Origin: Rhynchopus sp. YZ270_cl-10
Lineage: Eukaryota; Euglenozoa; Diplonemea; Diplonemida; Diplonemidae
Direction of reading: 5' to 3'
Assembly: GCA_964035575.1 (NCBI GenBank)
Contig: OZ037842.1
Coordinates: forward strand, 248,001 to 312,000
DNA length: 64,000 bases
Shown here: piece by piece, positions 42,605 to 52,770 of the stretch
Numbering within the stretch: the stretch's first letter is position 1
How the letters are laid out: every line of letters starts with the position of its first letter
Position numbers and translations under genes: made by a program
Notes under the pieces: model-generated
Databases searched by the model: none
What the model was told of the DNA's origin: nothing
What the model saw: the letters and a program-made list of their open reading frames with translations, nothing else

Positions 42605-42645
42605 GTACATTAAACGTCTCACTGTTCATCGGACAGACGCAGGCT
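42605..42645 (+). repeat. Module C, diverged
   Basis: TTAAACGTCTCACTGTTCAT followed by CGGACAGACGCAGG. Lies 30 bases right of the hAT element. Confidence 0.5.
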
Positions 42646-44056
42646 GATTTTCAAAAGGAGAAAACTGTTATTTCGACAAAACAGCCTTTACATAAATACA
42701 CTGGGTAACGGAGATCAGAATTGAACAAAAAAAAAAAAGGTTTTTGAGATGAAAGCTTTTGCACATCACCTTGAAAAAGGGGGTGAATTGCGTTGACGCT
42801 TCCACGACACTACCTCCACATTTGGAGGGTAGGGATGCGGAACACGGTTGGGTGAGCGAACAACGTGACACTGTCCACTTCAAAATAGTGTGCGTAATAA
42901 AAAAGGGGGGAAGTTGGCGCAAAACATTCTACGAACGTTGAGCACCAAAAATGGGAATGCAAAACAAAGTTTTCCCATTTTGTTTGCCCCCCCTATGAAG
43001 AAAAATATACCTATGTCAAAATGACACAAAACACAACGACATGGCGGACTAGTCAGGACTATTAGTTGTGCTACTGGTCCAAATGACTAGCGTTTTACGA
43101 GTATTGTTACACCAGTAACACCACTAGTTTAGCACTAGTTGCTACGACTAGTAGTTCCATTAGTAGTCCCCATGACTAGTCCGCCGTGGAACCCTTAATC
43201 CACACCCCTCCCCTCCCGAATAAACAGAGATTTAGGACTTAGGGAAAGGTCGGCTATTTCTTGCTTTTTCGGGCACTCCAAATTTCTCGTAAAAAATTCA
43301 ATGTGCGTGAGGCAACAGTCAACACGTAACGTTGAATAGTGGTCTCCTTTGCGAAAGTGAAAGACAATAGAAGAGGTGACAACGAGAGAGGGAAGTGTTT
43401 TTTTGCATGGCATATATCGCCAATAACATTATCTAAAAAAACGTGAGATTGAAAGAAGAAAAAAAAACGCACAAAATTAAAGGAGATGGGGGGGGCCCAA
43501 TTCACTTATTCGGTAACTCTTTGAAAAGCCAAAAAATCGCAGCGAAAAAGAAAAAAAAAAGTTACTTCGTAAAAACCGCCATTATTTGGGACTTATTTGG
43601 ACCCCCCCCTTTAGTTTCATACTTTCAAATCAAAGAAGAGAAAGTACAAGGAGGAAAAAAAAAGAAAGGAAAATGTTTTGTTGTTAGAAAACAAGATGAA
43701 TGCGCCTCGCGTGCATGCAAGACATAGCTACCTTTAAAACATTGAATACTGACAAGTCCCCATTCCCCATCGGCAGGTTGCATTCGTTGTCTTGAGCCAG
43801 TAGTGGTTGCAGTACGACTTACACATCAATGTTATCCCTTGACATCAAGCGTTTTTTGTTATACCTTATAACGGCCAGCAGTGGACCCCATACATCTTAA
43901 GAATATTTAGAATATTTAGATACAAGAATGGTACTTATTGTCCATCGTCTTTAAAAAACAAAATGTTAAAAAGCGCAAATTCCCCACTGGACGACACCGG
44001 ACGGTACTCCGGGTATCGATCCCGGAGGGAACTAAAAAAAAAGAAAAAAAAATTGT
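42646..44056. other. Spacer, one foldback element, no gene
   Basis: AT-rich apart from the foldback at 43043-43185. A T-arm-like CCGGGTATCGATCCCGG near 44013 has no matching tRNA body. Confidence 0.5.
43043..43185. repeat. ACTAGT-rich foldback element
   Basis: Inverted ends GGCGGACTAGTCA and TGACTAGTCCGCC. The interior repeats ACTAGT and its variants at least eight times on both arms, so the whole 143 bases can fold back. No clear target duplication. Confidence 0.65.
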
Positions 44057-44064
44057 ACGCTGAG

Positions 44065-45263
44065 CAGGGCTGTTCCTAAGTGAGAATGAGAATAAGGGAT
44101 TCTGATTTTTGAGTTTTTTTTCCTTTTTTTTTTTCCTTTTTTCCTTCGTTGGGTTTTAGCCTGCTTCTACTAGATTAGGAGCCAACATTTTGTACACCAC
44201 TGGTCGGGGTGGTATGCAAACAAGCCAAAGATCAGGTTTTCGGGTGGGGGAAAAAAAAAAATCCCCCCCCAAAAAAAAAAAAAATCCGCCTGCGGCGCAG
44301 GCTTTTCCCCATATATGCCTCCCAAAATGCGGATTTTAGATTTTGGAAATGCCGCACCGAAGGAATTTTCGTGGTTGCCGCACTTTTTTTTTCGCAAAAG
44401 AAGGGGGAAGGTATGTAGGCACTTCTGTCTGGGAAAAAATGACCAGGAAAAAAATGTTGGGGTCCCATGCTCCAAATGTGTGAAATAAGCAAAAAAAGAG
44501 TATTCTGTGCACTGTAGTTGTAGCTATTCTGTGTTTGACAGTAAAAGTATGCAATTTTGAGCAACATTTTTTTGAAATGTTGCGTACCGTGGCTTCGCCA
44601 AAAACTTTCGTTTCAGCAAAACAGGGAAGTAAAATTTATGGAAACTTACGATAATTACCAACGACAGTGCCATTTTATGTCAACATTTTTTGAAATGTTG
44701 CGTACCGTGGCTTCGCCAGGAACCTTTGGGTGCCATGACCGCCGTTTCTTTTGTAAATGTACTGAGGTTACTGATAATTCGTGCACCACGCGTGCTTGGT
44801 GCAATTTTTTCGCAGACCGGACTAAACCAGAGAACCTCATAGTTCATAGTGAGGGTACTTTAGAGTGTTTTTGCACACACATGTGACCCCACCGTGGAGA
44901 GCAATCGGCTCGCGCAATCAAAAGAAAGCAGAGAAAAGGGAAAAGACAAAAAGACAAAAGTTGGGTACCGTGCGCCTGCGGCGCTACCTGTTCCCAGTCA
45001 ACAACACCATAATTTCATCTGAAGTTGGGTTTTCAGACCTGAAAATGACCCTTCTTTACGAGTATGGGTTCATATTTGTGAAAATTTAAGTCACTAAAAT
45101 TTTGTCCATTTTTCCGAATATGCCCCACCACAGAACGGGATTGGCTCAAATCTGGCAAAAATGCAGGAAAAACCTGCCTCTGCGGGTTTAAAAAATAAAG
45201 GAAAAAAACGAGAATAAAACCAGCGATTTTTGGGGGAAAAAACGAGAATAAGGAACAGCCCTG
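44065..45263. mobile_element. Non-autonomous hAT element
   Basis: Inverted ends CAGGGCTGTTCCT, flanked by a perfect 8-base duplication ACGCTGAG (44057-44064 and 45264-45271). The interior has two copies, about 119 bases apart (near 44565 and 44685), of GAAATGTTGCGTACCGTGGC plus TTCGCC, and two CGCCTGCGGCGC islands. No transposase frame is present. Confidence 0.85.
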
Positions 45264-45751
45264 ACGCTGAGTAAGACACAGTTAGTAGCTCACCGAAATG
45301 AGGGGGGGAAAGAGTCATAAAAATGGATGGCAAAAGAGCTACCCAGCATTGTCACGGATGCAGAGTGATCCATGGTATTGGGAAAGGAATCCACAACACC
45401 GCCACACCTCTGCTCTCTCAGTTTGAATGCTGAGTGCGTGCCTTTTTAAAACAGAACCGGTTCACTATTTATGGATGAAAGATGATACAAATAAAACTCG
45501 AAAGATGAACACAGATACGGCACATCAGATTTGAAAGATGGCCTTCCATTTTTTTGGGCACCAATGTGAACTTTCCCATATCTTGCGTGTTCTATCCAAT
45601 TGGAAAAAAAGCGGGAACGCTACAGTGGCTCGCAAGAAAACTAGCTGCCATTCTGAAAAAAACGTTCCTACCATCCGGCGGTCAGCAAGCGGAGTGCAAA
45701 AGCACCTGGGCCTCTGTTTGGGGTTATCGAACTGCAGGCATCACCCCTATC

Positions 45752-47125
45752 CTACACCCCCCTGCGTTTTGCAGGTCCAGAAGAAGAATCACCGAATTTC
45801 GACAACAACAGGAAGAATCCGAACCCAGCTCCTGTGGTAGCCAACCCTACACAGATGCCGATTAGCGCGACGGGGACTGCTTGGGTTGAATGAGTTGGGT
45901 CCACATCCACCTGCATAGCATCGCTCTTCTGCGGCACATACGATCTGTTCAACACCTTTGCCGCATCTGCTGGCTCCATTTCCACTGCCTTCTCCGCAGC
46001 AGCTTTCAATTCCGCCACCAACGATGCCTCTGCTTTACCCCCTTCACTCTCCACCTTCACCATAGGTGCCCCTCCATCCATGGCAACCACTTCAGGTTCT
46101 TTGGGAGCTGTCTCCAACCCTGTCACATCAGTAGGTGCGGGGGTAGGGGGTGGCAGGGAGGGAGCAGGGGTATCAGGTGAAGGGGTGGGTGGTGGTGTTG
46201 GAGGCGGCGCTGCTGTCTGGGTCTCGGAGGCGAGGAGGGTGTGGCACTCTAGTATGTCCACGAAGCGGAAGCTGTGCTTTTGATAATAGTCGATGACAAT
46301 GTCGAGAAGTGTCTTGCCGGCTTCGGTGGAGTCCTCGGGGAAGGCCCAGTCGTGCATCAGCACAATGTGTGAAAACGGAACATGCTTTCTGTTGACAGCC
46401 TGCATAAAGTTCCGCTTAATCTCTTCTGTTTTACCTCCTTTCCAATCCCGCGTGTCAATGTTCCAGTTCGCTACCGCCGCATACCCTTTCGATTTGATAT
46501 AATCCAAATTGCCCCGTGTAACAGAACCCTGAGGAGCCCGAAAAATTGTCATTTCCTGCTCCTTCCTGATCGTCAAAGTCTCTGGATCCAAGCATGCCTT
46601 TTCACTGATCGTTTCCTGTTTTTCTTTGTTATGATCCCTGCAAAGGCAGGTTTTATACCAGGTCTGGAAGGTGTCTAATTCCCAGGCCATTTGCTCTGGG
46701 GGGAGGTTGGGGAAGAGGGCGTGCGTCCAGGTGTGGTGTTGGATGGAGTGGCCTTCGTCGACGATGCGGCGCATGAGGGAGCACATGGGTTTTTCGCGTA
46801 CCAGGGCGTCCATGTTGGGGTGGAGGCGTTCCTCGTCGCTGAGGAGAATGCCGATGGTGATGAAGAAGGTTGCTTTGACCTCGCGACGCTGCAGTACCTC
46901 CAGCACCTTCTCGATCTGCCCTGGCCGTGGGCCGTCATCGAACGTCAGGGACACCACCTTCTCCTTATGCCCACACGACCGCAGCGACCCAGCCTTGCCA
47001 TCCTTCAGTGTCTTCCGGATCCGTTTCCGACCCTTCTTCACAATAGGCTCCGTCTGCTGTGGCTGTGTGTCCTCCCCTTCGGTGTCCACAACAACCACAC
47101 AGAACAGCAAAAATAATAACCACAT
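45752..47125 (-). CDS. Membrane-anchored polysaccharide (chitin) deacetylase, NodB domain
   Basis: 457 residues, ATG at 47125. Carbohydrate esterase family 4 enzymes remove acetyl groups from chitin or related glycans using a divalent metal. The order is: signal peptide (MWLLFLLFCVVVV), NodB domain about residues 55-300, a Pro/Thr-rich stalk, one transmembrane helix near the C-terminus (VALIGICVGLATTGAGFGFF) and a short basic tail. All five motifs are present: TFDDGP (61-66), HSIQHHTWTH, FRAPQGSV, NWNIDTRDW and IVLMHDW, so the metal triad and catalytic residues look intact. The enzyme should face outward, or into a secretory compartment, tethered by the C-terminal helix. A paralogue lies at 57069-58559 on the same strand. 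Chitin as substrate is inferred from the family. Confidence 0.93.
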   Translation of the reverse strand: MWLLFLLFCVVVVDTEGEDTQPQQTEPIVKKGRKRIRKTLKDGKAGSLRSCGHKEKVVSLTFDDGPRPGQIEKVLEVLQRREVKATFFITIGILLSDEERLHPNMDALVREKPMCSLMRRIVDEGHSIQHHTWTHALFPNLPPEQMAWELDTFQTWYKTCLCRDHNKEKQETISEKACLDPETLTIRKEQEMTIFRAPQGSVTRGNLDYIKSKGYAAVANWNIDTRDWKGGKTEEIKRNFMQAVNRKHVPFSHIVLMHDWAFPEDSTEAGKTLLDIVIDYYQKHSFRFVDILECHTLLASETQTAAPPPTPPPTPSPDTPAPSLPPPTPAPTDVTGLETAPKEPEVVAMDGGAPMVKVESEGGKAEASLVAELKAAAEKAVEMEPADAAKVLNRSYVPQKSDAMQVDVDPTHSTQAVPVALIGICVGLATTGAGFGFFLLLSKFGDSSSGPAKRRGV

Positions 47126-48319
47126 CTTGGCTGTGTGTGGTCTGGAAGGAGGAGTGGAAAGGAGGGGAGGTGGAAATTTGTTTGCGTAAAGATATGTTCG
47201 CAGATATGTTAGAAATCGGGTTGAAGGATATACGGGTATTGAATTTTGTTACTGTTTTACTCTGATTGCCTCAACAGGATCACCAGGGAATGGGAAAGGG
47301 GGTCCTGAAGGTATAGAATCAGAGTGACGTCTCAGGTCGTGACTTTGTAGGACACAAACCCCTCCGACACGCGGCGTCCGGACAAATGACCGAATGTGAC
47401 CCGTCTACAGAAGATGCGCGAATACACCGGATGACACAATAATAAACTCCAGCCCCTTCACAACCAACTTCTCGGTCAAGACAACGCCTCCAGCATTTTT
47501 TTCCCCCGTCAGCTTTCGTAAAAAAGATCCAACCAATCTCATATCGGTGTTTCATTTTCGCTGCAAATGAACTGAACCAGCGTACCAAGCACGTCAGAAG
47601 AGGTGGATGCGTCATGTATGTGGGGACTGCGACATGAGCCTGCACCTGCATAGGTGCGAGGGGGTGGCAAAGAAGATGAGGAGACCAGAGCCGCAACCGC
47701 GGATGCGTATGCAGCGAATCGTATTGACCGTGCAAACCCGGTATGCTAAATGCGGAACAGATCAGGCAGGTCAAGCGGCTGATGCACAAATTCGTCCCCC
47801 CCTGGTTCGCAAGAATCGAAGTGGATCGATAACCCCTCTGCGGGGGACCACCCGGAGAGACCACAATATCACCAGTGTACTGTTCCTGCTACGAACTGAA
47901 CTCCGTTACAGAGCGCAGCAGTGGCAGTGAAGACGAGAGAGGAGAGAGAGAGAGATGGATCATTGGACGTCAGTATTATTCAAAAAATGTGCAATCAGAG
48001 GGGAACTACGTTTCTGTGACTCAGACTGGGGTGGAGAGGGGGCATGCTCTACATCACACAACCACGAACCGCTGTTTTTCTTCTTTTTTTAGAATACTGC
48101 GGGAGTAGTGAGAGGTCAACACAAAAAAAAAACAGGGAATTAAAAAAATCTGTGCTGTATGCCAGCTTGGCGGGCATAGACACACATAAAAGGAAACTAG
48201 GGATAGCTAAAATAACGTCAATAACAAGTAGTTCATGGTGTACAAAAAAAGAAAACAAAAGAGTTGGCGCACAGTAGGAGAACCAAATCCGATGTTAATA
48301 ATAAAAAAAGAAAAGTTTA

Positions 48320-48354
48320 TAAGATGATCCTAATCCTCTCGTGCTTAGTCACCT
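48320..48354 (+). repeat. Module B hairpin
   Basis: AAGATGATCCTAATCCTCTC, GTGCTTAGTCACCTT. Loop intact, one stem mismatch. Confidence 0.65.
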
Positions 48355-48711
48355 TATCATAAAAAAGATGGGCGAAAATTTAGGGGAGTGCAACAACGGG
48401 GAGCATTTGATCTCGCTGCAGCTTTTCCCTTATTTTATATTGCACAGAATATAGTACTGTACAAAACAAAAATTTGAGGAAAAACAACAGACTGAGACTC
48501 TGCGTCACTTAGGCAGGGAATCTTTAATCTTTCTGTGATGAACACAACCCAAAAAAACAAAAACTGTGCCACCGTATATTGCGTCCCCTTCCTTTTCCAA
48601 ATTTATGTACTTATAGAACTTCGTTCATCTACATTACACTGTGTCACCCCAAGGGGTGCGGGGATGGCATGTGAGATACTATTTGGGGATACCACATACT
48701 CCCTCCAATAT

Positions 48712-48745
48712 TGGTGTTCCGGAGGGGGGCCTATATTGACAGGTG
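48712..48745 (+). repeat. Dispersed repeat F, partial copy 3
   Basis: GGTGTTCCGGAGGGGGGCC then TATATTGACAGGTG. Confidence 0.55.
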
Positions 48746-49136
48746 TTTCAGGAACGCCAAAATATGCTACTCAATTATGCTGTCCCCATACCCCTTGAAA
48801 GTGTTAAGTGCTGGCATGCAAAGAAATTCTTGTATGGATGTATCTCAACAGAACATCAAAACAAGAGAGCCTCATAAAACGGCAGCAGGCCAAACCGAAC
48901 GCATTTTTTTATTGACGAGATAATAACAAATTCTTTTGAGTAGATGGGTGGGGGAAAACGGAATTGTCTGAAAAAAAAACTGAATTGACGAAACTTGAGT
49001 GGACTAAAAATTTAAAACAGCAATGCCTCCATTTTAGCTCACAAAAGGCATTTTTTTCCCCCTTTTGCAGTCACCTCAACGGACATGAAGAACATCAAGA
49101 AATCACACGAATATGCGCAAAAAAAAAAAGAAGTTG

Positions 49137-49172
49137 ACTTCAAATACAAAGCCCTCTCGTGAACAGTGTACT
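49137..49172 (+). repeat. Module D, left arm only
   Basis: CAAATACAAAGCCCTCTCGT then GAACAGTGTAC. On the minus strand it ends TCAACTTC and a T run. Confidence 0.6.
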
Positions 49173-49349
49173 TAAAGGAGGGGGATCGTCCCCCCCTACC
49201 ATAATACTGCGTGACGCTTCATGAGAGCCTTTGATGGTTGTAAATAGAGAATTTGTCTTATTCTTTAATTTTTTTGCTCTGAAGCGAAAAGAGCCTAGAA
49301 AAGAGAAGTTTTGAACGCTTTCGAACATTTGATAGAATTATAGTTTGTT

Positions 49350-51752
49350 TTAAGCCTCAGAGACAACAGCCCTGGCAGCAGATCTGATGCCACCTGCTTT
49401 GGTAAGGATATCACCGCAAGCAGTCTTCTGGTGGACCGCAGCTTCTTCGAGGGGGGTCACACCCCATCTGTCTTTGCTATTTATTTCGGCGCCGTTTGCG
49501 AGCAATACTTCGACAGATTCTGGGCAGTCTGACGAGGCTGCGAGATGCAGTGCTGTGCGTCCGTCGTAGTCGGCAGCGTTCGGATTCGCTCCACAGCGGA
49601 GATAGCGGGAGAGCGCCTTGCACTCACCTGCTTGCGCGAGTCTGCAAAGAGTGCTTGCAGCTTCGTGGTCCTGCATCATCAGCTTGCCTCCGGCGGTGAG
49701 GAGAACATCAATGCATTCAGTATGATCATTCTTCACAGCATCAAGAAGAGGTGTAGACCCAAACCTGTCCACAACGTTGACCTCAGCACCCTTCTTGAGC
49801 AGAAGGGCTGTCACATCTTTGTGACCCGATGCAGCAAGGTGGAGTGCCGTGCGGCCGTCGTAGTCGGCAGTGTTTGGGTCGGCGCCACAGCGGAGGTATG
49901 TCTCGAGCGTTGCAAGGTCCTGCTCTTGGGCGAGTCTGCACAGAGTGCTTGCAGCTTCGTGTTTCTTCATCATCAGCTTGCCTCCTGCAGTGAGGAGCAC
50001 ATCGACGCAGTCTGCGTGGGCATGCTTGATGGCATCGAGGAGGGGTGTAGAGGCGAATCTGTCCACAGCGTTCACATCAGCGCCTTTCTGGAGGATGAGG
50101 GAGGTGATGTCCTTGTGGCCTGTCGAGGCTGCGATGTGGAGTGCCGTGCGGCCGTCGTAGTCGGCAGCGTTTGGGTTGGCGCCACAGCGGAGGTATGTCT
50201 CGAGTGTTGCAAGGTCCTGTTCTTGGGCGAGTCTGCATAGCAAGCTTGCGAGGTCGGCGTCATCAATGAGAAGTGCGCCGCCTGCCTCGAGGAGTGTGTC
50301 GGTGCAGTCGCCGTGGTTGTGTTTGATGCTGTCCACGAGAGGGGTGGCGCCCCATCGGTCTACAGCATTGACGTTCGCGCCTTTGGCCAGCATCAGTGAG
50401 ACAACGTCTTCGTGCCCGGTGGAGGCAGCAAGGTGCAGGCCTGTGCGTCCGTCGTAGTCGGCGGACTCCACGTCGGCGCCGTCCTGCAGCATGCTCTGGA
50501 TCTCGCCCGTGGCGCCCATGCTCGCAGCGCTGCAAAAGAGTGTAGGGAGGAGCGCGTCTTTGATCATCTTCAGGTTCTTCCCGTTGCTCGAGTCTGTGCT
50601 GTTTTCCTTCATCACCGCGTACACATTGTGGATGAAGCCGGAGTCGTTGAGGGAGAACAGCGTGTCTGCCTTAGGTGTCAGGTCGCCACGAATGTTTTGC
50701 GACATAAGTGCGCGCACCTCGTCAACGGATTTGCCCTGCCCAAGGAGCCACCCCATCTTTACAAGGGCGGTCTCGGGTGTCATGTCTCTGCCCGCAATGA
50801 CGCCAGCCTCAGCAAGCGCAACGCCAGTGGCGTAGTGCCCCTCAACAGTGCCGTGCCAGCACTGTGTTGTGTTGATGATGATGACGCCTGCGTCTGAAGC
50901 AGACCGCAGTGCGGCAAGGAATTTGTCGTTGCCGTCGGGTGCGTTGCCCGCACCGTATGTGCGCAGGACAGCGCCACGAAGAGGGGCCGCAAGCTGGCGC
51001 TTCAGCGACTCTGTGGACATGCCGGGGAAGAGCTGCACCACCGCCACCTCCTTGTCGAAGGCGGTGTTGGCGGCAAACGCGTCTGTAGCTTTGGGTGTGT
51101 TGACAAGGTGCCAGTTGACGTCCACAGAGATACCGACGCTTGCGAGGGGAGGGAAGTTGGGCGACTCGAAGGCAGCAAGCTTGCTGGCGTCTGCCTTGGT
51201 GGTGCGGTTGCCTCTGTAGAGCTTGTTGCTGAAGTACAGCGACACCTCGGGGATGACGTAGTGGCCTGCCACGAAGAGCGCGCCCTCCAGGTTGCCGGCA
51301 CCGTCGTTGCGGGGCTGCGAGAGGGGGATCTGGCTGCCGGTGATCACAACCGTCTTGCTGAGGCCGGGAAGCATGAAGCTGAGGGCCGAGGCCGTGTACG
51401 CCATGGTGTCAGTACCGTGCAGCACGACAAACGCGTCGTACTGCTTGTAGTGCTTCTCAATGTCCTTCGCGACACGGCCCCAGTCTTCGTCTGAGAGGTT
51501 GCAGCTGTCCAGAAGCGGGTCATACTCAAGAATGTCATAGCCCACATGGCGGTCGTGCGAGCTGCACGGCATCACATGAGTTGTTGTGCCTGTCCCCACA
51601 GCGCTTGCATCATGGAACTGCGGCATCCCAGCCAGCTTCGACGCAAGGTATCCCTTGGCAGGCACAAACCCTCTGTCGCTCATCTTCATCCCAATCGTGC
51701 CGCCAGTGTAGATGATAAGCACCCGGCTCACATCGTTTGTGGAATCCAACAT
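49350..51752 (-). CDS. L-asparaginase (type I) with C-terminal ankyrin repeats
   Basis: 800 residues from ATG at 51752 (MLDSTNDVSRVLIIY); a longer frame begins with TTG and was not used. It hydrolyses L-asparagine to aspartate and ammonia. Residues 10-360 are an asparaginase core: nucleophile loop IIYTGGTIG (13-21), second signature VVLHGTDTMAY (109-119), and SQPRNDGAGNLEGAL. The architecture equals animal ASPG, the 60-kDa asparaginase/lysophospholipase, which also ends in ankyrin repeats. From about residue 420 come four blocks of about 100 residues, each with three ankyrin repeats and a shared ADYDGRTALHLAAS hairpin. The middle blocks (LCRLAQEQDLATLETYLRCG) are nearly identical and look recently duplicated. 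Probably cytosolic; no signal peptide is seen. Confidence 0.95.
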   Translation of the reverse strand: MLDSTNDVSRVLIIYTGGTIGMKMSDRGFVPAKGYLASKLAGMPQFHDASAVGTGTTTHVMPCSSHDRHVGYDILEYDPLLDSCNLSDEDWGRVAKDIEKHYKQYDAFVVLHGTDTMAYTASALSFMLPGLSKTVVITGSQIPLSQPRNDGAGNLEGALFVAGHYVIPEVSLYFSNKLYRGNRTTKADASKLAAFESPNFPPLASVGISVDVNWHLVNTPKATDAFAANTAFDKEVAVVQLFPGMSTESLKRQLAAPLRGAVLRTYGAGNAPDGNDKFLAALRSASDAGVIIINTTQCWHGTVEGHYATGVALAEAGVIAGRDMTPETALVKMGWLLGQGKSVDEVRALMSQNIRGDLTPKADTLFSLNDSGFIHNVYAVMKENSTDSSNGKNLKMIKDALLPTLFCSAASMGATGEIQSMLQDGADVESADYDGRTGLHLAASTGHEDVVSLMLAKGANVNAVDRWGATPLVDSIKHNHGDCTDTLLEAGGALLIDDADLASLLCRLAQEQDLATLETYLRCGANPNAADYDGRTALHIAASTGHKDITSLILQKGADVNAVDRFASTPLLDAIKHAHADCVDVLLTAGGKLMMKKHEAASTLCRLAQEQDLATLETYLRCGADPNTADYDGRTALHLAASGHKDVTALLLKKGAEVNVVDRFGSTPLLDAVKNDHTECIDVLLTAGGKLMMQDHEAASTLCRLAQAGECKALSRYLRCGANPNAADYDGRTALHLAASSDCPESVEVLLANGAEINSKDRWGVTPLEEAAVHQKTACGDILTKAGGIRSAARAVVSEA

Positions 51753-52049
51753 TGTTTTCTTAATATGTGTATCTGCAGCAGAGGTGACAGGGTTGGGTGT
51801 GTTGAAATAGTTTTGAGTAAGCAAGGGAGTGGGTTCGGTTCTTTTCGTTTGTAAGACAGAGAACAGGCTGGAACAAAGACTTCACAGCAATTCCATGGTG
51901 TCAGTGTGCGGGGAGGGGAGGGGGGGAAACGGGGACCCTCACGGGTTTCGAAGGCGGATGCGTAAGTGGGTGACACACTGTGCGCTTCTTCGCCATTCAT
52001 TGACCCACCGTATTGCAGTTTTGTGAATCCTAAGACAAAAACAAAAAAC

Positions 52050-52083
52050 TGTAGTTGATGCAGGCACCTCCGACTGACCCAAA
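52050..52083 (+). repeat. Module E, truncated copy 3
   Basis: GTAGTTGATGCAGGCACCTC then CGACTGACCC. Confidence 0.6.
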
Positions 52084-52159
52084 AAAGAACGGGTGAAAGT
52101 CTTGTGCTGACACCAGTACACAGATGCAGACACAGCGAGAGGAAGAAAGAAAAGGTGGC

Positions 52160-52194
52160 AAGATGAACCTCAGCCTCCGTACTTGGCCACCCCT
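52160..52194 (+). repeat. Module B hairpin, diverged
   Basis: AAGATGAACCTCAGCCTCCG, TACTTGGCCACCCCTT. Confidence 0.55.
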
Positions 52195-52349
52195 TAAAAA
52201 AAAAAGGGGGATTGTCCCGATAACGCCCACCCTTGCGAAATACTTTTGGGAATCCGACAGAATGTTATTGTTATTTCTAAACACCCCAGCTCCTGAATGT
52301 TCACACAGCAGGAACAGGGTTGTTGCACAGCAGTACAAAAAAAAAAAAA

Positions 52350-52395
52350 AGGGTGCAAAGTGCAAACGCCTCCGGACACTGACGCATTGCACTGG
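52350..52395 (+). repeat. Module C, diverged
   Basis: AAAGTGCAAACGCCTCCGGA, CACTGACGCATTGCACTGG; the outer AGTGC/GCACT pairing is kept. Confidence 0.5.
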
Positions 52396-52729
52396 AAGAA
52401 AACAAATATTCGAAAAAAAAAAAACTATAGATTGTTGCTACGGATCACAATACCGTGAGATTATTGGAGACAGGCGTGTCTTCTCATCTTGCAACTATTG
52501 CGATATTCAAGAAAAAGACATTATTTCCTCTCTTCGAATACTTTTCAATGAAAAAAAAAACGGACTATTTTTTTTCAGGGGATTTCGAAGATTAAGAAAA
52601 CCAGAAAAATTGGATGAGTAAGGTACTGTTGTATACACCTTTCACTGCCCTCAAAAAAAATGGACAGCGCAGACTTCTTGCGTTACTACACTAATCCAAA
52701 CAGAGTATCAAAAAAAAAAAAAAGTTGTT

Positions 52730-52762
52730 AAGACGACTGCACCTCTCATGTGCACACATCTT
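52730..52762 (+). repeat. Module B-like hairpin with a changed stem
   Basis: AAGACGA, stem CTGCAC, loop CTCTCAT, then GTGCACACATCTT. The inner stem differs on both arms from other B copies yet still pairs. Confidence 0.55.
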
Positions 52763-52770
52763 AAAAAATA

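Larger units (their letters stand above)
47126..49349. other. Spacer with modules and a weak relic, no firm gene
   Basis: 47600-47720 on the plus strand encodes RHVCGDCDMSLHLHRCEG, vaguely like a piggyBac C-terminal Cys cluster, in a short broken frame. Further right are modules B and D and part of repeat F. The rest is AT-rich. Confidence 0.45.

Noticed and set aside
44000-44040. tRNA gene suggested by CCGGGTATCGATCCCGG
   Set aside because: The T-arm-like hairpin has no A box, anticodon arm or acceptor stem at the right distance.
46671-47189. Plus-strand frame of 172 codons and others opposite the deacetylases, asparaginase and WD40 genes
   Set aside because: Antisense shadows of well-supported minus-strand genes.
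47600-47720. piggyBac-type zinc-binding C-terminus
   Set aside because: The Cys spacing is only loosely similar and the surrounding frame is short and broken.
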